Source: JAAXKN01 sp036261625
Lineage (GTDB): Bacteria; Bacteroidota; Ignavibacteria; Ignavibacteriales; SURF-24
Assembly (NCBI GenBank): GCA_036261625.1
Contig: DATAKL010000034.1
Coordinates: 62,001 to 126,000 of the forward strand
DNA length: 64,000 bases
Direction of reading: 5' to 3'
Shown: positions 34,773 through 43,793 of the stretch, piece by piece
Layout of the letters: each line of letters starts with the position of its first letter
Position numbering within the stretch: position 1 is the first letter of the stretch
Made by a program: the position numbers and the translations under genes
The notes under the pieces: model-generated
What the model was told of the DNA's origin: nothing
Seen by the model: only the letters and a program-made list of their open reading frames with translations
The model's database searches: none

Positions 34773-35207
34773 ATGAAAAATACGATTAAAGAAATTATTT
34801 CCCGCGCGGATGAAAAATACCGCCTCAGATATCTGCTGGGAAAGGATGATATTGACGACATACAGGCTGCAATTGTAATTGTAAAGGAAAGCCTGGAGAG
34901 GGAATTCCCCGGTTTACTGATCAGAACACATTTGGACAAGGTTAAGCTTGAAGGCGAATCTGAGGAGCATTATACAATAGTAATTATACAACTTAAGCCG
35001 GAACATCTTATATTGCAGTACAATGAATTCGGCGCCCTGGAATTGTTTAATGCCAAATCCGAATGCGACATGGAACTGGTCAAAAGAATTAAGGCCGTTT
35101 TAGCTGACCTCGGGTTTTATAAAACCGGCGAGAGCCGCAGCCAGGAAGACAGATACGACTGGCATTTTGAAAACTACAAAATAGACGTGATAAGAAGGAA
35201 ATTATAA
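34773..35207 (+). CDS. Unknown 144-residue cytoplasmic protein of the kdp operon
   Basis: I do not recognise the family. No signal peptide or membrane helix is seen. The sequence alternates helices and strands: an N-terminal helical part (1-45, including DDIDDIQAAIVIVKESLERE), then strands TIVIIQLKPEHLILQYNEFG (about 67-87), a further helix and a C-terminal DWHFENYKIDVIRRKL. It may be an adaptor between transport and the sensor: it sits between the porin and kdpD, ends 20 bases before kdpD, and has a GGGAGAG ribosome site. The gap 34623-34772 holds nothing I can support apart from a doubtful 19-codon ORF. Confidence 0.8.
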   Translation: MKNTIKEIISRADEKYRLRYLLGKDDIDDIQAAIVIVKESLEREFPGLLIRTHLDKVKLEGESEEHYTIVIIQLKPEHLILQYNEFGALELFNAKSECDMELVKRIKAVLADLGFYKTGESRSQEDRYDWHFENYKIDVIRRKL

Positions 35208-35227
35208 CCTTAAAGGATAAAAAGGCT

Positions 35228-36370
35228 TTGGACAGTATTGAAGATTCCCGCATTGAATCAGTTGAACATTTCCTCGATTTGATAAAATCATCCAGAAAAG
35301 GGAAGTTCAAGATTTATGTAGGCATGGCTGCCGGTGTGGGTAAAACTTTCCGCATGCTTCAGGAAGCACACCAGCTGATAAGGAGCGGAATTGATGTTTG
35401 CATCGGGTACATTGAAACCCACGGCCGCGCTGAGACAGAAAAATTGACAGAAGGCCTGCCCGGCGTCCAGAGGAGATCCATTTTCTACAAGGGTAAAATA
35501 CTTGAAGAAATGGATGTTGATGCAATACTTATACGTAAACCTGAGCTTGTGCTGGTTGATGAACTGGCACATACAAATATCCCGGGATCAAGAAACGCTA
35601 AAAGGTGGGAAGACGTGCTTCAGATTTTAGAAGGCGGTATAAATGTTATCAGTACGGTAAATATCCAGCACATTGAAAGCATTAACAGGGAAGTTGAAAG
35701 AATTACCGGTGTTGAAATCAAAGAGCGTGTACCAGACAGCGTAATTGAACTGGCAAATGAAATCGTTAATATAGACCTTACTATAGACGAATTGCTTGAA
35801 AGGCTCAAAGAAGGTAAAATTTATGACATGGGAAAAGTCCCCACAGCGCTGAATAATTTTTTTCAGACTGAAAAACTTCTCCAGTTGAGGGAACTTGCTT
35901 TAAGGGAGGTTACAAAACAAGTAGGACGAAAAATAAAAAGGGATTTTGTTGTACTGCCCAGAAGAAATAATGCTGTTCTTACGTGTCTGAGCAGCAACAG
36001 CAGCTCGGGCGCGAACCTTATACGGAAATCGGCAAGACTGGCTTCTATATATAACTCGAAGTGGTACGTCCTTTATGTCCAGACTCCAAAAGAAAGCCCT
36101 GAAAACATTAATGGCTCAGAACAGAGGCATTTGATAAATAATTTTAAGCTTGCAGCCGAACTTGATGCCGAAGTCGTTAAGATTAATGGAAGCAATGTGG
36201 CAGAAACAATAGTTGAATTTGCCAGGAAAAAGGATGTGGGAACGATTGTTTTGGGCAAGCCAAACATCGGTTTTTTCCAGCATCTGACCGGCAACAATGT
36301 ATTCAAGGATTTAATTAAGCTTACAAGAAATTTAACAATAGACATTTTAATAATATCAAACCATGAATAA
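35228..36370 (+). CDS. kdpD: KdpD sensor half (KdpD N-terminal domain plus universal-stress domain), without kinase
   Basis: 380 residues. The KdpD domain (about 25-235) has Walker-A-like GMAAGVGKT (32-40), then GYIETHGRAET and VLVDELAHTNIPGSRN, all hallmarks of KdpD. A universal-stress-like domain follows (about 245-378, ending in TIDILIIS) that in E. coli KdpD senses cyclic-di-AMP or ions in some lineages. The four membrane helices and histidine kinase of full KdpD are absent; those functions are in the next gene, which overlaps by eight bases. The start is TTG at 35228 as no ATG precedes the domain. Confidence 0.93.
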   Translation: MDSIEDSRIESVEHFLDLIKSSRKGKFKIYVGMAAGVGKTFRMLQEAHQLIRSGIDVCIGYIETHGRAETEKLTEGLPGVQRRSIFYKGKILEEMDVDAILIRKPELVLVDELAHTNIPGSRNAKRWEDVLQILEGGINVISTVNIQHIESINREVERITGVEIKERVPDSVIELANEIVNIDLTIDELLERLKEGKIYDMGKVPTALNNFFQTEKLLQLRELALREVTKQVGRKIKRDFVVLPRRNNAVLTCLSSNSSSGANLIRKSARLASIYNSKWYVLYVQTPKESPENINGSEQRHLINNFKLAAELDAEVVKINGSNVAETIVEFARKKDVGTIVLGKPNIGFFQHLTGNNVFKDLIKLTRNLTIDILIISNHE

Positions 36371-38192
36371 GTTAAAAACAAAAATAATTCTTCTGCTTTC
36401 ATTTGTTTTTCTGATCATACTGGTGCTTGGCATTATGGGATCGCAGTTTATTTCTGTTCTGTCAAGGGATTCGGGGGAAATAATAAAGGATAACTACAAA
36501 TCCATTGAATATTCTGCAAATATGCTCAAAGCCCTGGATGGCCTTTATATTCTTCATACTGAAAGAGATCTGCTGAAGCACGGTGATTCGGCCGGGAATG
36601 CAAGCGAACAGAAAAAACTCATTGAGAGTTTTAATGAAAATCTAATTGCCGAAGAGAACAATATTACGGAAGCAGGCGAGGGAGAAATTATTAACATACT
36701 AAAACAGGATTATTCCAGTTTCCTGGAAATGTTGGGTGAAACCGCAAAGACGGGGGACAGGAATCTGGCTCTTCAGCTGAAGGACAAGTATGAAAACGTG
36801 CGCAACTCCATTACCGGAATTTATCAGGTGAACTCAAAGGCCATAATAAATAAGAACAACAGGGCTGCCGCAACAGCAAAACAGGTTTCGCACTATATGA
36901 TAATCCTGACGGGATTTAGCATACTGCTGGCGCTTGGATTTATTGCATATTTCCCCGTCTATATACTTAAACCCATTTATGAACTGACAAATAAAATAAA
37001 AGCAATTTCGGAAGGAGATTACGACCAGAAGCTTCCTTTCTCATCTGCCGATGAACTGGGCATTCTGGTTAAAGAATTTAACAGCATGTCTTCAAAGCTT
37101 AAGGAATATGAAGCCAATAACCTTCACAAGCTACTGGTTGAAAAAAAGAGGATGGAGGCGGTAATCTACAGCCTGAATGATGCCATATTTATAATTGATG
37201 AGAATAAAAAAATTCTCTCGCTGAATAAGACGGCACAGGATATTACAGGTCTGAAGGAAAGTGATATTGCGGGCAAAAACGCCCAGGATATAGCTTTAAG
37301 CAACGATCTGATGCGTGAATTATTAAAGGGATTATTCATTCCGGCCCAGACCAAAGGAAATCACGCAAACAACTATATCCCTATCGTTCTAAATCAGAAA
37401 GAGGCTTACTTTACGAAAGAAGTAATTGAAACCAGACTTGCAGATGACGAAGACAGCCCTGCTAACACAATAGGTTATATTATTATACTTAAGAATGTAA
37501 CCAGGTATGAAGAAAGGGATACGGCAAAGACAAACCTGATTGCCACAGTTTCTCACGAACTCAAAACACCCCTCTCCTCAATTAACCTGAGTATCAAGCT
37601 TCTGGAGGACAAAAGATTAGGAGAGCTGAGTCAGGCACATCAGAAGATACTGCAGACAGTAAGGCAGGAGACATTAAGGCTTTCAAAAATGGTGAATGAG
37701 CTCCTGGATTATTCACAGACAGAATCGGGCAATATAAGACTGAAGATAGGAATAACCAGGGCTGATGAAATAATGGACTATGCCCTGACATCTCTTATGA
37801 TGCTGATAAGCGATAAGAATATTTCAGTTGAAACAAGCATTGAGCCCGAACTGCCGCCCATAAAGGCAGACATTGAGAAGACCGTCTGGGTGCTCGTTAA
37901 CCTGATAACAAACGCCGTGCGCTATACACCGGAAAACGGGACAATAAGCATATGCAGTTCATTGGAAGGAAGCTATGTCAGGTTTTCTGTAACTGACCAG
38001 GGCCCGGGAATTGCAAGGGAAAATCTTACTAAAATATTTGATAAATTTGTTCAGATCGGCAGTAATCCCAAAGGCCGCGGCCTTGGGCTTGCAATTGCCA
38101 AAGAGTTCGTTACCTCTCAGTCAGGCGAGATCTGGGCCGAGAGCGAGTTAGGCACAGGCAGCACATTTTCCTTTAAGCTTCCGTCGGCATAA
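36363..38192 (+). CDS. Membrane histidine kinase with HAMP and PAS domains, partner of the KdpD half
   Basis: 609 residues. Two membrane helices (about 9-31 and 176-200) enclose a periplasmic four-helix-type sensor. HAMP (about 200-252), PAS (about 262-380), HisKA with phospho-acceptor His398 in TVSHELKTPLSS, and HATPase with TNAVRYTPENG, DQGPGIA and GRGLGLAIAKEF follow. It overlaps kdpD by eight bases (ATGAATAA), so the two are made together. Together they replace the single long KdpD of E. coli. The cognate regulator is probably the NtrC-type protein at 27222 (inference). Confidence 0.92.
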   Translation: MNKLKTKIILLLSFVFLIILVLGIMGSQFISVLSRDSGEIIKDNYKSIEYSANMLKALDGLYILHTERDLLKHGDSAGNASEQKKLIESFNENLIAEENNITEAGEGEIINILKQDYSSFLEMLGETAKTGDRNLALQLKDKYENVRNSITGIYQVNSKAIINKNNRAAATAKQVSHYMIILTGFSILLALGFIAYFPVYILKPIYELTNKIKAISEGDYDQKLPFSSADELGILVKEFNSMSSKLKEYEANNLHKLLVEKKRMEAVIYSLNDAIFIIDENKKILSLNKTAQDITGLKESDIAGKNAQDIALSNDLMRELLKGLFIPAQTKGNHANNYIPIVLNQKEAYFTKEVIETRLADDEDSPANTIGYIIILKNVTRYEERDTAKTNLIATVSHELKTPLSSINLSIKLLEDKRLGELSQAHQKILQTVRQETLRLSKMVNELLDYSQTESGNIRLKIGITRADEIMDYALTSLMMLISDKNISVETSIEPELPPIKADIEKTVWVLVNLITNAVRYTPENGTISICSSLEGSYVRFSVTDQGPGIARENLTKIFDKFVQIGSNPKGRGLGLAIAKEFVTSQSGEIWAESELGTGSTFSFKLPSA

Positions 38193-38603
38193 TTTACACA
38201 TAATCCGGCAGATTCAATGGAATTTATGTTTATTCTTTGATCATCAGCTCAATGCATTTGTCCAATTAACTTATCATATAGAAGGGCAAATTAAGCGGTG
38301 TGAAATCCTAACCTTTTATTGTTTTTGAGTTTTATATTGAAAATGCACCCGAATAGATACGGAGTGCAATTTGTAACAAAGCAGCGGTTATTATTGGCGG
38401 AATTTGAAATAAAGCAGGGGTAATATTGTCCGATCTGCATAATAAAATGTTGTTCCTCTAATTGTTCTGAGCCTGGGGAGCAGAATAACACAGTGCACGG
38501 GTTTTCCCATTGATAATAGTGCGGGAAAAAATAGCTTTTTCATATCTTAAAATCCTCATGTTCTTTCCATAAAAATCATTTCAATACAAAATTGGAGGGC
38601 TCA
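38193..38603 (+). other. Intergenic region without recognised gene
   Basis: 411 bases between the histidine kinase and the TPR gene. I see no convincing ORF, terminator or RNA. An imperfect direct repeat of about 18 bases (around 38383 and 38412, AAAGCAGSGGTWATATTG-like) is the only structure noted. Confidence 0.5.
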
Positions 38604-40118
38604 ATGAAACACAGATCCGGATGTTTTGCGGCGTTCTTTGTAATGCTGCTTTCTTTTGTTCTTTCCTCCGGGCTTGCCTACTCTCAGCAGCAGAAACAGC
38701 ATAAAGTAAAAGTCCAGACGGCAATCTCTAAAGATGAAGTTCCCGTTACGACCAAATCAGAGGAAGCCAGGCAAAAATTCCTTGAGGGGTTAAGCTATAT
38801 GGAAAACCTTCAGACCGGTAAAGCCCGTGCTTCCTTTCAGGATGCAGTTCAGGCAGATCCCGATTTTGCGCTCGGATTCTGGGGGCTGGCACAGACCAGG
38901 GGCAGATTCTCTGAATCAAAAGAGGACTTCGATAAGTCTGAAAGCCTGGCGGATAATGCATCCGAAGGGGAGAAAGAGTTAATCACATTTACCAAATCTC
39001 TTTTTGAAGGAAATCCTGCCAAAGCCAAAGCAGCCATTGATAAGCTCTTAGGCATGTTCCCCAAGGATAAGAGGGTGCAGACAGATGCAGGCAATTATGA
39101 ATATCTGGTAAAGCAGGATTATGATGCCGCAATCGGTCACTATCAGAAGGCAATTGCCATCGATAAGAACTTTGCCCCTGTTTACAACATAATGGGATAT
39201 GCCTATTCCAACAAGAATGACTTTAAGAAAGCCGAGGCCGCATTTAAGAAATACATATCTTTAATTCCCGACAACCCCAATCCGTATGACTCCTATGCCG
39301 AACTGCTGCTGAAACGCGGCAGGTATGACGAGTCTATAAAACAGTATCAGAAAGCTCTGAAAATAGATCCGAATTTCTGGTCGTCATATGAAGGCCTCGG
39401 GAACAACTATGTATTCAAGAACAACTTTTCAAAGGCAAGAGAGACTTACCAGATGCTTTACGACAAGTCGCCTCTTCTTAACTGGAGGCTTGCATCCTTG
39501 TATGATCAGGCGGTATCCTTTGTCCGTGAGGGCGACATAAATAATGCATTAACGATGCTGGACAAACAGGCATCCCTGGCTGAAAAGGAAGGCGCTGCAG
39601 CTGCTTTTGTAAACAGTCATAACAATCAGGGATTTATTTTAGTTGAAAATGGAAAGCCTGAAGAGGCCCTTAAGCATTTTGATGTGGCCTTGGAAAAAGC
39701 TGAAAGTTCAGACCTCCCGGATCAGCTGAAAAAGAATCTCACGGCTGCGGTTAACCTCTTTAAGGTTTACGGTCTGATTGCTCAGGGAAAGACGGATGAA
39801 GCCAAGAGTGGTCTGGACAAAAAGGATAAGCTAATCGGCAGCTCCACAGATCCCGGCATTGAAAAGGATTATGAGAGTGTAATGGGATATCTTGCCTTAA
39901 AGCAGAACAATTATGACGATGCCCTGGCGCATTTTCAGAAGGCCGACAATCAAAGTCCAATTGTCTGGTTTTACATGTCGCAGGCTTATGATAAAAAAGG
40001 AGAGACAGACAAGGCAGCAAAGATGGTCGATAAAATCAAGAAATCCAATCTGAACAGTATGGATCTTGCCATAGCGCACAACAACACGCGGACAGCCGTG
40101 GCAAAACAGACAAAGTGA
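38604..40118 (+). CDS. Exported TPR-repeat protein
   Basis: 504 residues from the ATG at 38604, which has GGAGGG five bases upstream; the in-frame TTG at 38592 would place the ribosome site inside the gene. The signal peptide ends near LAYSQQ. TPR units follow: residues about 60-110 (ARQKFLEGLSYMENLQTGKA), 165-300 (YDAAIGHYQKAIAIDKNFAP, KKAEAAFKKYISLIPDNPNP, YDESIKQYQKALKIDPNFWS) and 340-480. It likely acts as a periplasmic protein-binding scaffold. Partner unknown. A terminator follows. Confidence 0.88.
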   Translation: MKHRSGCFAAFFVMLLSFVLSSGLAYSQQQKQHKVKVQTAISKDEVPVTTKSEEARQKFLEGLSYMENLQTGKARASFQDAVQADPDFALGFWGLAQTRGRFSESKEDFDKSESLADNASEGEKELITFTKSLFEGNPAKAKAAIDKLLGMFPKDKRVQTDAGNYEYLVKQDYDAAIGHYQKAIAIDKNFAPVYNIMGYAYSNKNDFKKAEAAFKKYISLIPDNPNPYDSYAELLLKRGRYDESIKQYQKALKIDPNFWSSYEGLGNNYVFKNNFSKARETYQMLYDKSPLLNWRLASLYDQAVSFVREGDINNALTMLDKQASLAEKEGAAAAFVNSHNNQGFILVENGKPEEALKHFDVALEKAESSDLPDQLKKNLTAAVNLFKVYGLIAQGKTDEAKSGLDKKDKLIGSSTDPGIEKDYESVMGYLALKQNNYDDALAHFQKADNQSPIVWFYMSQAYDKKGETDKAAKMVDKIKKSNLNSMDLAIAHNNTRTAVAKQTK

Positions 40119-40137
40119 ACTTTCACCTGCATGTTAT

Positions 40138-40185
40138 AAGCCCCGCATGAGTGATATGCCTTTTCCAGCGGGGCTTGTTTGTTTT
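40138..40185 (+). terminator. Terminator after the TPR gene
   Basis: Nine-bp stem AAGCCCCGC/GCGGGGCTT (40138-40146 with 40168-40176), followed by a T-rich GTTTGTTTTA. Confidence 0.8.
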
Positions 40186-40257
40186 ATAATTGAACTTTCG
40201 CCGTGAAAAACTTATCTTTAAATAATAACTTCATGGGACAATTTGTCTGGAATTTCT

Positions 40258-40980
40258 ATGCCGAGGAAATTAATCTTTGCCCTAGTCATGGCTTTCTGCT
40301 TCATTCAGCCGAAGGCCTTCGCACAGGATACTTATAAGGATTTCAGCCTGAGCCTGAACTATAACTATACCACTACGGCCAGAATATTCCTGAATCCTAA
40401 ATCCCCTGATGAAATTCTCAGGAATAATGCATTCTATATGGAAGATATCTACAGCCCTTCGGTCGACCTTAGATACAGGATCACCGAGGAGCTTCTCCTG
40501 GGACTTAATGTTGAATATATAAAGAAGGTGCAGGCGGGACCCAACCTTACGGTTCTGGGCAATCAGGGAACACAGACTATTATGGTGGATGACGGCTTTA
40601 AGGTAATACCTTTTGAACTCTCCGTCTACTACCTTCTGCCTTTTTCAACTGAAAAGTTCAAGTTCCTGATGGGCGGGGGACTTGCCTACTACTACGGCGA
40701 GCAGATCAGAAAGTTCGGCGATGAGGAGATTTCGAACTTAAGCCGCGACTTTGCTTACGGCATTCAGGCTGCGGTCTCCTCAGACTATATGATTACTAAC
40801 TTCCTCTCTGTAAGGGGGGAGATGAAATTCCGCGACCCGGAACTTGAAGTTACAAGTAAATATAAAAATAAACGCGTCAACTACTTCGGCGACACAATTG
40901 TGCTGGGGCAGGATACGTTTCAATCCAAAATTAATATCGACGGTGTAACCTTTACACTCGGCATGGCTTTCCATTTCTAG
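40258..40980 (+). CDS. Outer-membrane beta-barrel protein
   Basis: 240 residues from the ATG at 40258 (an in-frame TTG at 40243 is possible; neither has a clear ribosome site). The signal peptide ends in AFAQ. Amphipathic strands alternate with turns (LSLNYNYTTTARIFLNP, DLRYRITEELLLGLNVEYI), and the chain ends in TFTLGMAFHF with terminal Phe. The size suggests an eight-stranded barrel of the OmpA/OmpW class. It precedes aroK by only 11 bases, though the functions seem unrelated. Confidence 0.75.
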   Translation: MPRKLIFALVMAFCFIQPKAFAQDTYKDFSLSLNYNYTTTARIFLNPKSPDEILRNNAFYMEDIYSPSVDLRYRITEELLLGLNVEYIKKVQAGPNLTVLGNQGTQTIMVDDGFKVIPFELSVYYLLPFSTEKFKFLMGGGLAYYYGEQIRKFGDEEISNLSRDFAYGIQAAVSSDYMITNFLSVRGEMKFRDPELEVTSKYKNKRVNYFGDTIVLGQDTFQSKINIDGVTFTLGMAFHF

Positions 40981-40991
40981 AAGTCTGCCTG

Positions 40992-41558
40992 ATGCAAAAG
41001 AATATTTCTATGTCTAATACAATTATTTATCTGAACGGTTTTATGGCTTCGGGCAAAAGTACGATCGGGCCCATTCTTGCCAATACTTTGGGCTGGGAGT
41101 TCTACGACCTGGACAGGGTAATTGAAGAGGAGACGGGAAAAAAAATTGTTGATATCTTTAAGGATGAAGGGGAAAAGTTCTTCCGCGATAAGGAAACTGA
41201 AACCCTCAGGAGACTCTCAAAGCTCCGTGAGGCCGTAATTTCACTCGGCGGCGGAACTTCGGTCCATAACAATAACCTGGAAATAATTAAAAGTACCGGC
41301 AAGATTGTCTATCTTAAGGCCTCCCCTGAGGCGCTATACAAGAGACTCCGCTTTAAGCGCGACCGCCCTATGTTTAATTCCGAACAGGAACAGGACAATA
41401 AGGAAAAGTTCAAGGCCAAGATATCGCATCTGCTTTTGGAACGTTCACCTTTCTACGAGAATGCCGACCTGGTGATAAATACAGATGATTATCCGCTGGG
41501 ACTCACCGTTGACAAAATTGCAAAAACTCTACTGAAGAAAATTAATGAAGAAATTTAA
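40992..41558 (+). CDS. aroK: Shikimate kinase
   Basis: 188 residues. Walker A GFMASGKST lies at about 16-24, the shikimate-binding DLD near 40 and FRDKETE near 64, GGGTS near 88, and the lid RDRPMF near 124. It phosphorylates shikimate at the 3-OH in the aromatic amino-acid pathway. It overlaps aroB by 14 bases. The first ATG (40992) has no clear ribosome site; a second ATG at 41010 is an alternative. Confidence 0.95.
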   Translation: MQKNISMSNTIIYLNGFMASGKSTIGPILANTLGWEFYDLDRVIEEETGKKIVDIFKDEGEKFFRDKETETLRRLSKLREAVISLGGGTSVHNNNLEIIKSTGKIVYLKASPEALYKRLRFKRDRPMFNSEQEQDNKEKFKAKISHLLLERSPFYENADLVINTDDYPLGLTVDKIAKTLLKKINEEI

Positions 41559-42642
41559 TATCGGGCTCAAAGACAGAAAAATTCCAGTCCTATTAGGAGA
41601 AGGAATATTCGGCAGCATTGCCTCCGAAATCGAAAAAAGAAAACTTAACCGTAACATTCTCCTTATTACCGACAGCAACGTTAATAAGCTCTACAGGAAA
41701 AAAATTGAGAAAGCTTTCCAGGACTTTACAGGAAAGTTTAACGTGCTGGTCTTAAGGCCGGGGGAGAACACAAAGTCTGAGGAGAATCTGAATAAAATTT
41801 ATTCTTTCCTCCTTTCAAAAAAGTATTCCCGGGATACACTCATCGTTGCCATGGGAGGCGGTGTTATAGGAGACATTGCGGGCTTTGCCTCAGCCACCTT
41901 CATGCGCGGCGTTAAATACATACAGGTGCCTACAACGCTTCTTGCCGTAAGCGACAGCGCAATTGGAGGAAAGACCGGAATAAATTTCGGCAATATCAAA
42001 AATATCATAGGGGCTTTCTACCAGCCCGAGTTTGTGCTTGCCGATCTGGAATTTATAAAAACTCTTCCCTATAAGGAGGTCATATGCGGAACAGGCGAAA
42101 TACTTAAGTATGCTTATCTTTCCGACAGGGGTTTTTATAAGTTCATAAGGGAAAACAGTCAGAAGCTGATGAAGAAAAATCCCGGCGTGGTGGAAAAAGC
42201 TGCTTCAAAGTCGGTCGATATAAAAACCCGTGTGGTCTCGGAAGACGAGAAAGAAGGGGGAAGAAGGAAGATACTAAACCTGGGGCATACGTTTGCACAT
42301 GCTTATGAAAGCGTTCTGGATTATAGGATCAAGCACGGGGAGGCTGTAATTGCGGGGCTTGCATGTGCTCTTATACTCTCGCGGCGCCTTGGGCTTATGA
42401 ACCAGGAGAAATTCCTCAGCCTTACCGATCTTCTGAAAGATTTTCATCCTGAAATAAACTTCAGTAAATTAAATCTTAACGCTCTATATAAAGCCATGCT
42501 GAGCGACAAGAAGAACAAAAACGGAAAGATACGTTTCGTGCTTGTAAAGGATATCGGTGAAATAATGACCGACGTGGAGGCTGAGAAAAAGGATGTCCTC
42601 TTAAGCCTTAAGGAGGCAGGGGAGTTCTTCGAGAACAGGTAA
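41545..42642 (+). CDS. aroB: 3-dehydroquinate synthase
   Basis: 365 residues. NAD-binding GGGVIGDIAGFASATFMRG (in part, about 112-130), then TTLLAVSDSAIGGKTGIN (about 133-150) with catalytic Lys, and zinc ligands in LNLGHTFAHAYE and KHGEAVIAGL. It converts DAHP to 3-dehydroquinate, the second shikimate step, and overlaps aroK, a common gene pair. The active-site residues appear complete. Confidence 0.97.
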   Translation: MKKFNIGLKDRKIPVLLGEGIFGSIASEIEKRKLNRNILLITDSNVNKLYRKKIEKAFQDFTGKFNVLVLRPGENTKSEENLNKIYSFLLSKKYSRDTLIVAMGGGVIGDIAGFASATFMRGVKYIQVPTTLLAVSDSAIGGKTGINFGNIKNIIGAFYQPEFVLADLEFIKTLPYKEVICGTGEILKYAYLSDRGFYKFIRENSQKLMKKNPGVVEKAASKSVDIKTRVVSEDEKEGGRRKILNLGHTFAHAYESVLDYRIKHGEAVIAGLACALILSRRLGLMNQEKFLSLTDLLKDFHPEINFSKLNLNALYKAMLSDKKNKNGKIRFVLVKDIGEIMTDVEAEKKDVLLSLKEAGEFFENR

Positions 42643-42668
42643 AGCTTTTAAGTATTAGGAGAACTATC

Positions 42669-43289
42669 ATGATTCCCAAATGGCTCGAATGGGCAAAAAG
42701 CCTGCAGGCAATTGCCCAGAACGGACTTGAATACGCTCAGAATGAATTTGACATAGAAAGGTACAAGTCGGTAATGGATGTTGCCGCAGAGATCCTCTCG
42801 GAACACTCTCTGGTAAAAAAAGAGGTAATAAAGGATCTTTTCTCAGAGCAGACAGGCTATGCCACGCCGAGAGTGGACGTGCGCGGTGTGGTCTTCAAAG
42901 ACGACAAGATCCTTTTGGTGCGTGAGAAGTCCGACGGGCGCTGGACACTCCCCGGAGGCTGGGCCGATCCTAACGAGGCTCCTTCAACGGCAGTTGAAAG
43001 GGAGGTCTTCGAGGAGTCGGGTTTTATTGTCAAGGCTACAAGGCTTCTTGCAGTGCTGGACCGCGACAAGCAGGGGCATTATCCGCCTCACCCATTCCAT
43101 GTTTACAAGATATTCTTCCTCTGCGAACTACAGGGGGGAAAAGAAACACTCAGCATTGAAACAAGCGGGGTTGGTTTCTTCAGCGAGGAGGAAATACCGG
43201 AACTCTCACATGCCCGCGTTACCATTAAACAGCTCAGTAAGTTCTTCCATAAGTATCACGAGGCCGATTGGACGACGGAATTTGACTGA
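42669..43289 (+). CDS. Nudix hydrolase with N-terminal helical domain
   Basis: 206 residues. A helical N-terminal domain (about 1-65, WLEWAKSLQAIAQNGLEYAQ) of the Nudix_N type precedes the Nudix fold. The Nudix box is complete: GWADPNEAPSTAVEREVF followed by EESGF (about 97-119), matching G-x5-E-x7-REUxEExGU. Relatives hydrolyse ADP-ribose or similar nucleotide diphosphates; CDP-choline has also been reported for this subgroup. It follows aroB by 26 bases with AGGAG before the start. Confidence 0.92.
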   Translation: MIPKWLEWAKSLQAIAQNGLEYAQNEFDIERYKSVMDVAAEILSEHSLVKKEVIKDLFSEQTGYATPRVDVRGVVFKDDKILLVREKSDGRWTLPGGWADPNEAPSTAVEREVFEESGFIVKATRLLAVLDRDKQGHYPPHPFHVYKIFFLCELQGGKETLSIETSGVGFFSEEEIPELSHARVTIKQLSKFFHKYHEADWTTEFD

Positions 43290-43398
43290 TTGCCCCCGTA
43301 AAAGCGCCCGCTTCATCTTGCAGGTTTGAGCTAAAATTCTTACAATAAGAATAAATCCCTTCCTAAAATCAAAACAGTTTAGTCAAAGGAGGTATCTT

Positions 43399-43695
43399 AT
43401 GTCCACCTATGTACTTCTGACAAAATTATCCGTAGATAATCTGCATAACCCGAAAAGAAGAGAGACCATGGGGCGCGAGTGGTTTGAAGAGGTTAAGAAA
43501 AAATGCCCGGATGTTAAATGGATAGATCATTATGCACTCCTGGGGCCGTTTGATTTTATGGATATTTATGAGGCTCCAAGCGAGGAAGATGCGGCAAGGG
43601 TATCACTGATTACCATGTCGCAGGGCGCTGTTAAGGCGGAAAGCTGGAGTGCAATACCGTACAAGAAATTTGTGGAAATAGCAAAGGATCTCTAA
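43399..43695 (+). CDS. GYD-domain protein
   Basis: 98 residues of the GYD family (dimeric ferredoxin-like fold): starts with TYVLLTKLSVDNL, has WIDHYALLGPFDFMDIYEAP in the middle, where GPFD takes the place of the eponymous G-x-Y-D, and ends with WSAIPYKKF. Family function is unknown. AAAGGAGG lies eight bases before the ATG. The hairpin at 43705-43758 after it lacks a T run. Confidence 0.88.
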   Translation: MSTYVLLTKLSVDNLHNPKRRETMGREWFEEVKKKCPDVKWIDHYALLGPFDFMDIYEAPSEEDAARVSLITMSQGAVKAESWSAIPYKKFVEIAKDL

Positions 43696-43793
43696 GTGTT
43701 AAAAGGCCGGAGGTAAGAGGAAGGTGAAATTGTGGAAATTAAATTGTAACTTCCGGCCATAAATATCATCATTAAATAAAAACAGGGTTTAAT

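Noticed and set aside
43705..43758. Terminator after the GYD gene
   Set aside because: A GGCCGGAGGT/ACTTCCGGCC stem exists but the loop is long and no T run follows on either strand.
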